From: Flexithrix dorotheae DSM 6795
GTDB lineage: Bacteria > Bacteroidota > Bacteroidia > Cytophagales > Flammeovirgaceae
DNA length: 64,000 bases
Assembly: GCF_000379765.1 (NCBI RefSeq)
Contig: NZ_KB903435.1
Span: 124,110 to 188,109, forward strand
Direction: 5' to 3'
The stretch's first letter is position 1. The number at the start of each line of letters is the position of its first letter. The notes beneath the pieces are model-generated. The model searched no databases. It was given only the letters and a program-made list of their open reading frames with translations, and was not told the DNA's origin. Positions 16,279 to 24,144 of this stretch are shown here, piece by piece. The position numbers and the translations under genes were made by a program.

Positions 16279-17118
16279 ATGGCTCCCAAAATCAAAGTGA
16301 AATTTTATGGAACTAGAGGTTCGATTCCAATCTGTGATCCGGATTTTTTTGAATTTGGGGGAAATACTACCTGTATTTCCATATTCAATGAAGACAATAA
16401 TCATCTTACCATTTTAGATGCAGGAACCGGAATCAGGAAACTTGGGAAAGAAATACTTTCAGATGGTTTTTCCAACCTAAAAAAGGAGGTTTCCTTAATT
16501 TTCACTCATTTTCATTGGGATCATATTCAGGGATTTCCCTTTTTCGATCCGGCTTATGAAAAGGATTGGGAACTGAGAATTATGGCTTTGGGAAAAGGAC
16601 AGGAAATTTCAGATTTGAAGGAGCTTTTCAGTACCCAGATGCAATCGGAATATTTTCCCATTGCTTTAGATGATATGGGTGCAAAAATGGATTTTATACT
16701 GAGTGAGACGGAAAGAGAAGTTTTTCCTACGGCAAAAATTTCCATTCAAAAACATAAGCATCCGGGGGGAGCTTTTAGCTATAGAGGGGACTGGAAGGGC
16801 AAGTCTTTGGTCATTTGCACCGATATTGAGCATGGTGATGAACTTGATCCAAATATTGTGGCCTTTGCCAAAGATGCAGATTTATTGATCCATGAGGCCC
16901 AATACACTTCAGAAGAACTGCTAAGACATAAAGACTGGGGCCACAGCAGTTTTGAACAAGCCATTGAAGTGGCAGAAAAAGCCAATTGCAAAAAACTGGT
17001 GATGACGCATCACGATCCTGATCATAATGATGCCTTTCTCAGGGAAATAGAGAAAAAATGCCAGCAGCGATTCAAAAACTGCTTCCTGGCCAGAGAAGGG
17101 ATGGAGTTTGAGGTTTAG
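16279..17118 (+). CDS. Metallo-beta-lactamase-fold hydrolase
   Basis: A 279-aa cytoplasmic protein starting with the 'KFYGTRGSIP' signature (residues 8-17). The metal motif HFHWDH occupies 77-82 (His77, His79, Asp81, His82); later ligand candidates are 'HKHPGG', 'CTDIEHGD', 'IHEAQYTSEE' and 'MTHHDPDHND'. The family includes phosphodiesterase-like and RNase Z-like enzymes, so a phosphodiester substrate is possible, but nothing here decides it. It follows the LacI gene by 58 bp on the same strand, but no catalytic link to apiose is evident. Confidence 0.8.
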   Translation: MAPKIKVKFYGTRGSIPICDPDFFEFGGNTTCISIFNEDNNHLTILDAGTGIRKLGKEILSDGFSNLKKEVSLIFTHFHWDHIQGFPFFDPAYEKDWELRIMALGKGQEISDLKELFSTQMQSEYFPIALDDMGAKMDFILSETEREVFPTAKISIQKHKHPGGAFSYRGDWKGKSLVICTDIEHGDELDPNIVAFAKDADLLIHEAQYTSEELLRHKDWGHSSFEQAIEVAEKANCKKLVMTHHDPDHNDAFLREIEKKCQQRFKNCFLAREGMEFEV

Positions 17119-17144
17119 AAAGTTAAAATAACCTTACAAATTGA

Positions 17145-17474
17145 TTAGTTATCGATTTCCTTAAGTATTTCTTTTATTTCCTTATCAGATATAGATTCCT
17201 TTTCTGACTTATCATAAATGGCAATTAAAAAAACAGTTTCTTCAGAAATATAAATATGAGTTATTACTCTAGCTCCTCCTGATTTTCCTTTACCTTTTGA
17301 GGCTATTGAAAGCCGAATTTTGTAACAATTATTACCTAGAGAAGTTCCTAAAGTAGGCTTTTGTGAAAGTTGTTGACCCAAAACAGCCAATTCATTTTTT
17401 AAAGACGGGTATTTTTTTATGAGCTTTCTAGCCCCTTTACGAAAATTTGCAATAGTGTCAACCTTATAATTCAT
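17145..17474 (-). CDS. RelE/ParE-type toxin
   Basis: A small basic protein of 109 aa with the RelE/ParE pattern: N-terminal helices rich in lysine ('NFRKGARKLIKKYPSLKNEL'), central 'NCYKIRLSIASKGKGKSGGARVI' and a strand 'TVFLIAIYDKSEKESI'. Members cut mRNA at the ribosome or block gyrase; which applies cannot be told from sequence alone. The start overlaps the end of the upstream small gene by 11 bp, the usual antitoxin-toxin coupling. Together they form a small addiction-type module between the metallo-hydrolase and the DUF5916 gene. Confidence 0.75.
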   Translation of the reverse strand: MNYKVDTIANFRKGARKLIKKYPSLKNELAVLGQQLSQKPTLGTSLGNNCYKIRLSIASKGKGKSGGARVITHIYISEETVFLIAIYDKSEKESISDKEIKEILKEIDN

Positions 17475-17670
17475 TTAGAAAAGAATTTAAAGACTGAGTT
17501 TTCTTTTCACCAGCTTTAATTTGCCTTATTTCTTCCATAGCATCTTTTAGCCCTTCAATTATTTCTGCTTTATATGGAGAAAGTGGTTTGGTTTTTACGA
17601 AAGAAAAATTACCAAGTAACTCCATGATAAAGTCAACCTTATCATCTTTAATATCTAATAAAACTTTCAT
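17464..17670 (-). CDS. Antitoxin partner of the RelE/ParE-type toxin
   Basis: A 68-aa acidic protein directly upstream of the toxin and overlapping it by 11 bp. It begins 'MKVLLDIKDDKVDFIMELL' and continues with a helical stretch ('EIIEGLKDAMEEIRQIKAGEKK'), as in many Bacteroidota antitoxins whose C-terminal helix wraps the toxin. No classical DNA-binding motif is obvious. The assignment rests mostly on size and linkage. Confidence 0.65.
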   Translation of the reverse strand: MKVLLDIKDDKVDFIMELLGNFSFVKTKPLSPYKAEIIEGLKDAMEEIRQIKAGEKKTQSLNSFLNEL

Positions 17671-17848
17671 GAGTTCCTGCTTTTATTTTGAGAATAATTA
17701 TTAACCCTGTTAGGATTTTACGGTAAAATATTTCCAAATAACTTTGGATTCTCTATTTATAACAATAATATAATTAAGAATATCTTATTCCAAATTTTGC
17801 AGAGGATGGTATAATAGTATTATCCTTTATCTAACAAGAATAACCCAC

Positions 17849-20047
17849 CTATAAATTCCACCAATAAGTAAATTTCAGCACTAAAGCTCTGCTTTTCACC
17901 TGGAAGTTTTCCGGGAAATAGTTGTCGGTATATACCACATAAAAATCAGATGCAGGTTTGTATCGCCATTGGAAACGCACATTCAGGTTTACATTATCCC
18001 GCTGGTTATTGTATTGCACAAAAGTGGTAAGAAAAATATTGTTGGTAAAGGTAAAGTCTAGTCTGGGACTGATAAGCCAGAGGTCTATCAGATTATTTCC
18101 CTCATCAAAACTTAATTTGTTGTATTCAATATTGGTGGACAGGCTTACATAAGGCTGAAATCTATAGCCAATATCCAAACTGGTATTGAACCTTTTGCCA
18201 TTAAAATAACCGCCAACAATAGTGGAAAACTCATAGGTCAGCAAACTATTTGGTTTGGACAAGTATTGAAAACCGGCTTCTTTCCATTGATATTCACTAC
18301 CTGCAGGGAGGGTATCATTTCCTGAATTTGTTGGGTCGAAAGGAGCCAAAAGTTTAATATAGATATCACTTGCCCAGGCATCAGCACTACTTCGATTGAG
18401 AAAATCCACCCCATATCCAATGCTCGTTTCCCATTCATTTTTTTCAAACTCATGGTTGAAATAGGTTGAGTTATAAACCATAGGCCCATGAGAAATTACT
18501 TTTTCAGAGGATTTTGGAAAAAACAGAAAACTGCCTTCAGGATTAACTCTGATATAATTTTTTCGTGGAACATATCCCACTTCAGGATTATAATTTTCTC
18601 CTACAAATTCATGTTGCCAGGTGAGGTTAAGTTTTCGAGCACCATATTTTAATTTCATGGCATGCATATAGGTATCCTCCTTTTTATCAGGTCTGAAGTT
18701 TTTGTGGATGATGGCTTTTCCTGTCCAGATATTATTGGCTGAAGCCAGGTTATATTCCAATCCCAGGTTTCGGTTATACTTTGAGTATGGATTTTCATCA
18801 TCCGGATTAGGGTTGTAATTGGTAGCTTCTTTATCAATATAGATTAATGAAATATTGGATCTGGAAAAAACCTGCCTCTGAATAGCAGCTACCGTGTAGT
18901 TATGAGCCGGCATTCCCAAACTATCTACTTTTCCAGTTTGTACATTCATTACCCCAATGCGCCAGTCCCGGTTGATTTTCCCACTTAATCTTGCCCCAAA
19001 CTGCATGGGGCTGTTCAATCCAATTCTTCTGGAAAAAAATGGCCTTAAATTGTCCAGGCCAAAGTTTCCAAAAAGGTCACTGTTTTCTAAGAAAAATTGT
19101 CTTCTTTCAGGGAAAAAAAGCTCAAAACGACTCAGGTTGGTTACCTGCCTGTCCACTTCTACCTGGGAAAAATCCGGATTTACGGTAAGGTCCAGGTTAA
19201 GGGAAGAAGTGACCGCTACTTTAGCATCAAGCCCAACATCAAAGCGGTTTTCTGAGTTACTTCCATTTTGATAATCTCGACTAACCCCTCCCAGGGTGTA
19301 AGGAATTAGAGAGATATTTGAACCGGTTGTAGGAGGAGGAGCATCCCAAACCAGCGTTCCTGTATAGGCCAAAGAGGCGGTAGGAAACTGCCTTGGAACA
19401 GGCGCCCAACTGGATTTCTCACTTCTCTTCAAATCCAGCCGACTAAAATTTATTCCCCATTCAGTAATCCCTTTTTTATAGCGAATACTTTTAAAGGGAA
19501 TAGATGCTTCAAACACCCATTTTTCGTCATCACTTTTAACTTTGGAATACCATTTATTATCCCAGCTTAAGTTTACACTTCCGCCATCGGCCATCAGGCC
19601 ATCCCATTGGGCACCTTCTGCATTGGCACCAAAGGAAAATCCATTGGTTTGGTCATCAAAAGGGTCCATAAATAGCAGAAAATTTTCATTGCTTCCGAAA
19701 GAAAAATCTCTTCGAAGGGATTCTACGGTTCTTCTTCCGGGGAGGTCATCAAAACAAATCACTGAGATGTACATGGCGTTATCATCGTAACATAATCGCA
19801 CTTCAGTTTTGGATTGAGCCAGGCTGGTATCCATGGGTAATACCATAAAAAAATCTTTGGCCACATCTGCCTCCTGCCATGCCTTTTCGGTTAAATCACC
19901 ATCGATGGTAATTTCCTCACTGGTCTTGGCAATGTGAATGCGATAGGCAGCATTTTTCTTTTGGCCAAAAGATTCCTGGGAGCAAATAAAGGCCGAAATG
20001 AATAAAATCAGGTAGGTATATTTAGCAGGGTAAAACTTCACTTTCAT
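17849..20047 (-). CDS. DUF5916 outer-membrane-type protein with CBM9-like N-terminal domain
   Basis: A 732-aa exported protein. Signal peptide of about 28 residues, then a CBM9-like domain (about 35-240: 'ITIDGDLTEKAWQEADVAKDF', 'MYISVICFDD', 'WGINFSRLDLKR'), then the DUF5916 region (about 245-732) containing 'LDLTVNPDFSQVEVDRQVTN', 'FFPERRQFFLENSDLFG' and many alternating aromatic strands that end in a terminal aromatic (WWNL), as in a beta-barrel. The function of DUF5916 is not established; outer-membrane location is inferred from the strand pattern. It is last in a minus-strand series with DUF1080, Gfo/Idh/MocA and NagB-like genes. Confidence 0.82.
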   Translation of the reverse strand: MKVKFYPAKYTYLILFISAFICSQESFGQKKNAAYRIHIAKTSEEITIDGDLTEKAWQEADVAKDFFMVLPMDTSLAQSKTEVRLCYDDNAMYISVICFDDLPGRRTVESLRRDFSFGSNENFLLFMDPFDDQTNGFSFGANAEGAQWDGLMADGGSVNLSWDNKWYSKVKSDDEKWVFEASIPFKSIRYKKGITEWGINFSRLDLKRSEKSSWAPVPRQFPTASLAYTGTLVWDAPPPTTGSNISLIPYTLGGVSRDYQNGSNSENRFDVGLDAKVAVTSSLNLDLTVNPDFSQVEVDRQVTNLSRFELFFPERRQFFLENSDLFGNFGLDNLRPFFSRRIGLNSPMQFGARLSGKINRDWRIGVMNVQTGKVDSLGMPAHNYTVAAIQRQVFSRSNISLIYIDKEATNYNPNPDDENPYSKYNRNLGLEYNLASANNIWTGKAIIHKNFRPDKKEDTYMHAMKLKYGARKLNLTWQHEFVGENYNPEVGYVPRKNYIRVNPEGSFLFFPKSSEKVISHGPMVYNSTYFNHEFEKNEWETSIGYGVDFLNRSSADAWASDIYIKLLAPFDPTNSGNDTLPAGSEYQWKEAGFQYLSKPNSLLTYEFSTIVGGYFNGKRFNTSLDIGYRFQPYVSLSTNIEYNKLSFDEGNNLIDLWLISPRLDFTFTNNIFLTTFVQYNNQRDNVNLNVRFQWRYKPASDFYVVYTDNYFPENFQVKSRALVLKFTYWWNL

Positions 20048-20148
20048 ATAGTCAGTAAATGGGTAATTAAGCAGTTGATATAATTAAAAAAGTCAAAGCA
20101 GAGCCTTTTTGGAAAACTCCACCCTGACTTTCAGCTAGAAATTCTAAA

Positions 20149-20751
20149 TTATAATTCTTTTACTTTGATGTTTCTCCATCTCACTTTTATTCCCCCGCCA
20201 TCGTGTATTTGCAAAGCAATAAATCCTTCACCTTTACCGATTTTTTCATCATCAAGTGCTACGATTTTCTGTCCGTTTATCCATGTAGTGACTTTGTTTC
20301 CATCCACCTTGATTTTCATTTTATTCCATTCTCCTTCCTTCAATGCTTCTTCACCTTTTTCATCAGGTTGAATTAGCCAGCCTCTTCCGTACGATTCATA
20401 AATTCCTCCTGAATGTTTTCCTTTTGGAGCCACTTCTACCTGCCATCCATTTATTTTCACACCTTCTTCAATAAATGATCGGATAAAAACACCACTATTT
20501 CCATTGGCTTCCTGCTTGAATTCCAGGGTAAGAATAAAATCTTTGTAATTTTTCTCTGTCCCTAAATAGCCATATTGGGCATCAGGACCACTTTCTGAAA
20601 TTAATTCCCCATTTTCCACATACCACTTTTCAGTTCCGAAAGCTTTCCAGCCATCCAGGTTTTTACCATTAAAAAGTTCGGTGGTTTGGGCAAAACTGGT
20701 CAAATGCCCCAGGCAAAAGAATAATATGATTCCAATTAATTTATTTTTCAT
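20149..20751 (-). CDS. Secreted DUF1080 protein (3-keto-glycoside hydrolase-like)
   Basis: A 200-aa protein with a signal peptide ending near residue 22 (SFAQ) followed by one DUF1080 domain: 'ELFNGKNLDGWKAFG', 'FKQEANGNSGVFIRS' and 'GFIALQIHDGGGIKVRWRNIKVK'. The fold is a concanavalin-like jelly roll. DUF1080 proteins have been described as acting on 3-keto-glycosides produced by partner Gfo/Idh/MocA oxidoreductases, and one such gene lies two genes upstream. Location is periplasmic or extracellular. Tightly linked, in the same direction, to a larger lipoprotein paralogue. Confidence 0.83.
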   Translation of the reverse strand: MKNKLIGIILFFCLGHLTSFAQTTELFNGKNLDGWKAFGTEKWYVENGELISESGPDAQYGYLGTEKNYKDFILTLEFKQEANGNSGVFIRSFIEEGVKINGWQVEVAPKGKHSGGIYESYGRGWLIQPDEKGEEALKEGEWNKMKIKVDGNKVTTWINGQKIVALDDEKIGKGEGFIALQIHDGGGIKVRWRNIKVKEL

Positions 20752-20909
20752 GTATTGTTACTTTTTGAAATTAGATGTTCGAATTTTTCACTTTTTTATG
20801 TAATAGCGAATGGTTTGAACCACTCGCTATTAAAGATTTTACTGTGCCACTAAATCCAAATATTGCCAAAAATAATTTTCAATATAAGGGTCAAGCAGCA
20901 TGCTTGTGG

Positions 20910-21674
20910 TTAGAGGTGTCTTACTTTTATGTTTCTGAACCAGATGAAACTACCGTGGTCTTGAAGTCCAATTAAACCTTTTTTAGCTTTTCCATAATCT
21001 GGCATGTCTTTCCATTTACCTGAATCCCTTCTTTCCTGCCAGTCCTCCGACCATGGAACGAAACTCACTACTTTTTCACCATTAAGCCAATATTCAGCTT
21101 TTTCCTTCTGGAAAATAATTCTGGAAGTATTCCACTCTCCGGCTTTCTTAACAATTTTCTTTTCCTTATCTGCAGGGTACATGGCATAATCAGCACCCAG
21201 AGACTGCCATTCCTCCAACTTTTGTGGGAATCCAATATCATCAATTAACTGGTATTCTGGTGCAGTTTCATAAGCCGTGTGATATTGATCTCCTTCCTGA
21301 ATATGGTAGAAAATTCCACTGTTTCCGCCCTCGGAAATTTTCCATTCCAATTGCAATTCAAAATCTTCAAATTCCATATCCCCAAAGACGATATCTCCTC
21401 CAACATCACCACCTTTTCCCAAAGATTTCAAAGTACCATCTTCCACTACCCAGGCTTCTGGAAGTGAAGTCTGATTAAACCCTCTCCATCCTTTGGCAGT
21501 TTTTCCATCAAATAGGGAAATCCATTCTCCTTTTGTTTCAGAAACCTTTTCTGTTGATTCTTTCACTTCGGTTTCAGCGGTTTCTTCTGCTTGTTTTGGC
21601 TGGCAACCCATTAAGGTAAATCCAATCAGAGAAGTGAAAATAAAATATTTACTAAAGTTCATTTTACTAATCAT
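20910..21674 (-). CDS. DUF1080 lipoprotein (3-keto-glycoside hydrolase-like)
   Basis: A 254-aa lipoprotein: lipobox LMGC with Cys24, an acidic Glu/Thr/Lys-rich linker (about 25-50), then a DUF1080 domain with 'ISLFDGKTAKGWRGFNQ', 'LQLEWKISEGGNSGIFYH' and 'GLIGLQDHGSFIWFRNIKVR'. Met5 (21662) is an alternative start. Being anchored, it probably works at the periplasmic face or cell surface, while the 200-aa paralogue downstream is soluble. The two share the family core but differ in loops, which suggests different 3-keto substrates. Confidence 0.83.
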   Translation of the reverse strand: MISKMNFSKYFIFTSLIGFTLMGCQPKQAEETAETEVKESTEKVSETKGEWISLFDGKTAKGWRGFNQTSLPEAWVVEDGTLKSLGKGGDVGGDIVFGDMEFEDFELQLEWKISEGGNSGIFYHIQEGDQYHTAYETAPEYQLIDDIGFPQKLEEWQSLGADYAMYPADKEKKIVKKAGEWNTSRIIFQKEKAEYWLNGEKVVSFVPWSEDWQERRDSGKWKDMPDYGKAKKGLIGLQDHGSFIWFRNIKVRHL

Positions 21675-21736
21675 TAAATATTGAAATAAATTTTCAGGCC
21701 TGGTACAGACCTGTACAAATAATAGTCTGAGACATT

Positions 21737-23086
21737 TTAGCTCACCAACTCCATTTTTTCAGGATCCCATTGAATAAACTTATCCTGGAAGTAGCTATCG
21801 TTACAAAGTAATGCCGGAGCTGCTGCCCTGAATCCAAAAACCGGATCTTCAGCTACCGTTCCTCCTGTTCTGATGGCATTGAAGAAGTTTCTGAAATGGT
21901 CGTAATGGGCACCTTTATAGCCTTTTTCCGCCTTATAACTAATTTCTTGTGGGGGAACCATTTTTTTCCTGTCTGTGATTTCCACTCCTGCTTCTTTGGC
22001 TTTGGCCAGTGCAAAAGGATCGTTTGTACTGAAATTGTTTCTTTTGAGCACTACTTCTTCCCATTTAATATCCATTGATCCTTCACTCCCTACCAATTTC
22101 AAATAAGTAGAGCCGCTGGTGCCATCTACAAAGTTGCATCTTAGAGATAGGTTGAAAGCGGGATGTGCTTCAGCTTCAGGATAATCGAACATACCCAACA
22201 AAACATCTGGCACTTCTCTACCATCTTTCCAGTAGCGCAAACCACCCATTGAGCTAATTTTTGTAGGGCCCTTGGAATTGGTCACAAAATGAAGACTTGA
22301 AAATAAGTGGACAAATAAATCTCCTGACATACCTGTGCCATAATCCAGGTAATTTCTCCATCGGAAAAATCTCATTGCATCGAAATCTCTTTTGTTGGTA
22401 TTGGCAATGTATTTTTTCCAATCCACAGTTTTCTCAGAGGCATCTTTGGGAATAGGATATTGCCAGGCTCCGGTTGGAGAGTGTCTTGCCCAAAAGCCTT
22501 CCGCATAATTTAATTCTCCAATAGCGCCTTCAGCTAATAGTTGTTTTGCTTTTTCATTTCCCAAAGAGGACATCCCCTGGCTTCCCACCATAAAAATTTT
22601 CCCGGATTTTTTCCAGGTATTGATCACATCATGTCCCTCAGCTACAGAATGTACCATTGGTTTCTCACAGTACACGTGTTTTCCGGCATTTAATGCATCT
22701 ATGGAAATTTGCTTGTGCCAGTGGTCAGGAGTACCGATAATTACCGCATCAATATCTTTCCTTTTAAGGATGTCTTTGTAATCGGTGGTGGTGAAAATAT
22801 CCGCACCCCATTTTTCTTTCGCACTTTCCAGTCTTCCCTGATATAAATCGCAGGCAGCTACCAATTTCACACCTTCGTGTCTCAAAGCTGTATTGGTGTC
22901 TTCAGTACCCATACCTCCGGCTCCAATTATGGCCAGGTTAATATCGGTTGAGGCGGAAAGCCCATTAGTTCTTTTCAGATAAGTTAAATTTTTTGCATTT
23001 CCTTCCAATGCAAATCCGGAAGCAGTTACTACAGAAGCACCTGCTACGCCTAATTTTCTTATAAATTTCCGTCTGTTATTTTTCAT
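21737..23086 (-). CDS. Tat-exported Gfo/Idh/MocA oxidoreductase
   Basis: A 449-aa oxidoreductase with a twin-arginine signal ('NNRRKFIRKLGVAGASVV', residues 3-20) so it is folded with its NAD(P) cofactor before export. Rossmann motif 'LAIIGAGGMGTEDT' (about 50-63), catalytic-lysine motif 'HVYCEKPMVHS', and C-terminal substrate domain with 'RWRNYLDYGTGMSGDLFVHL'. Tat-exported members are common in Bacteroidota and are linked with sugar oxidation at C3 upstream of DUF1080 enzymes. Here it immediately precedes the two DUF1080 genes (62-bp gap), consistent with such a pathway. Confidence 0.88.
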   Translation of the reverse strand: MKNNRRKFIRKLGVAGASVVTASGFALEGNAKNLTYLKRTNGLSASTDINLAIIGAGGMGTEDTNTALRHEGVKLVAACDLYQGRLESAKEKWGADIFTTTDYKDILKRKDIDAVIIGTPDHWHKQISIDALNAGKHVYCEKPMVHSVAEGHDVINTWKKSGKIFMVGSQGMSSLGNEKAKQLLAEGAIGELNYAEGFWARHSPTGAWQYPIPKDASEKTVDWKKYIANTNKRDFDAMRFFRWRNYLDYGTGMSGDLFVHLFSSLHFVTNSKGPTKISSMGGLRYWKDGREVPDVLLGMFDYPEAEAHPAFNLSLRCNFVDGTSGSTYLKLVGSEGSMDIKWEEVVLKRNNFSTNDPFALAKAKEAGVEITDRKKMVPPQEISYKAEKGYKGAHYDHFRNFFNAIRTGGTVAEDPVFGFRAAAPALLCNDSYFQDKFIQWDPEKMELVS

Positions 23087-23240
23087 ATTGAAGTAATTGT
23101 TTGTATTAAATTCGGGAAAAATGCCATGCCCTTCAAAAAGCAGGAATACCCAAGAATAGGGCCTGGGGGCTTAATTTTTGGGGTAACAAATGGGGTAACG
23201 AGTCCGATTTTATTGTTTTTTTTGGATTTTTTTATCGAAA

Positions 23241-23984
23241 TCAACCAGAAGTTGCAGAGTCGGCTAATTTGGCTGAGTCTTTATCTAGGAAAAGCTGGGT
23301 ACTGGCATGAAGATTTAGAATGGATGCCGGAACTTCAGGAACAACCTTTCCATTTAATACAGCTCCAACGGCCTTGGCTTTTCTTGGACCGGGAACTGTG
23401 CAAATAATATGATAGGCTTTCATGATTTGCCTGACTGACATACTAACTGCCATGGTCGGAACTTCTTCCAGGGAATCGAACCATCCTTCTGCCAGTTGTT
23501 GTTCACGGCAGGCTTCATCCAACACTACTTTTATAAATGGCTCTTCTGTTTCAAAATCGGCAGGCGGGTCGTTAAAGGCCAGGTGGGCATTTTCCCCAAT
23601 ACCAACAAAGGCTACATCAACTGGATTTGCCAGAATTAAGCGGTTCAGTTTTTTACAAACTGTGGGGATATCCTCTTCAGTGTTAATAAGAAAAAAATCT
23701 CCAATAGGCACCCGATTAACAAATCTGTCCATCAGGTATTTTCGAAAAGAAGCCGGATGGGTAGGAGGAAGGTCAATGTATTCATCCAAATGAAAACCAG
23801 TTACCTTTTTCCAATCAATATCTTCTTTGATCAGTTGGTTGAGCATTTCAAGTTGTGAAGCTCCTGTAGCCAGAATGATATTGGCTGTTCCTTTGGCTTC
23901 AATTGCTTCATTAATTTTTTGAGCACCACTTTTTGCCGCTGCAATGCTCAACTCCTGTTTAGTTTCCGAAATAATTATTTTCAT
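23241..23984 (-). CDS. NagB-like glucosamine-6-phosphate deaminase/6-phosphogluconolactonase family protein
   Basis: A 247-aa cytoplasmic protein of the NagB/RpiA/6PGL fold. Seen are 'NIILATGASQLEMLNQL' (phosphate-binding loop, about 35-51), 'VTGFHLDEYIDLPPTHPASFRKYL' (about 60-83) and 'VAFVGIGENAHLAFNDPPADF' (about 124-144). The NagB motif GxxGHIAFNEP appears here as GENAHLAFNDP, so the histidine is kept but a glycine is Ala. That variation is typical of paralogues whose substrate is not glucosamine-6-phosphate. It is upstream of the exported oxidoreductase in the same direction (gap 154 bp), perhaps handling an imported sugar phosphate from that pathway. Confidence 0.75.
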   Translation of the reverse strand: MKIIISETKQELSIAAAKSGAQKINEAIEAKGTANIILATGASQLEMLNQLIKEDIDWKKVTGFHLDEYIDLPPTHPASFRKYLMDRFVNRVPIGDFFLINTEEDIPTVCKKLNRLILANPVDVAFVGIGENAHLAFNDPPADFETEEPFIKVVLDEACREQQLAEGWFDSLEEVPTMAVSMSVRQIMKAYHIICTVPGPRKAKAVGAVLNGKVVPEVPASILNLHASTQLFLDKDSAKLADSATSG

Positions 23985-24144
23985 AGATTGATTACTGCTG
24001 TTAAAATTAAATTACCAAGTATGCGATTGACACAAAAGCCTGATATAGAAATTATTATTTCTCTAAAATAATAGTACACAGCTTGGTGCACAGCGGACCT
24101 TGTGAATTATCTGGTATCAATTTCGGTAAAAATGCGGGCTTAGC

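Noticed and set aside
21737-23086. Second apiose dehydrogenase candidate
   Set aside because: It has a Tat export signal and lies in the DUF1080 set; the cytoplasmic family member at 13789-14817 fits the apiose step better.
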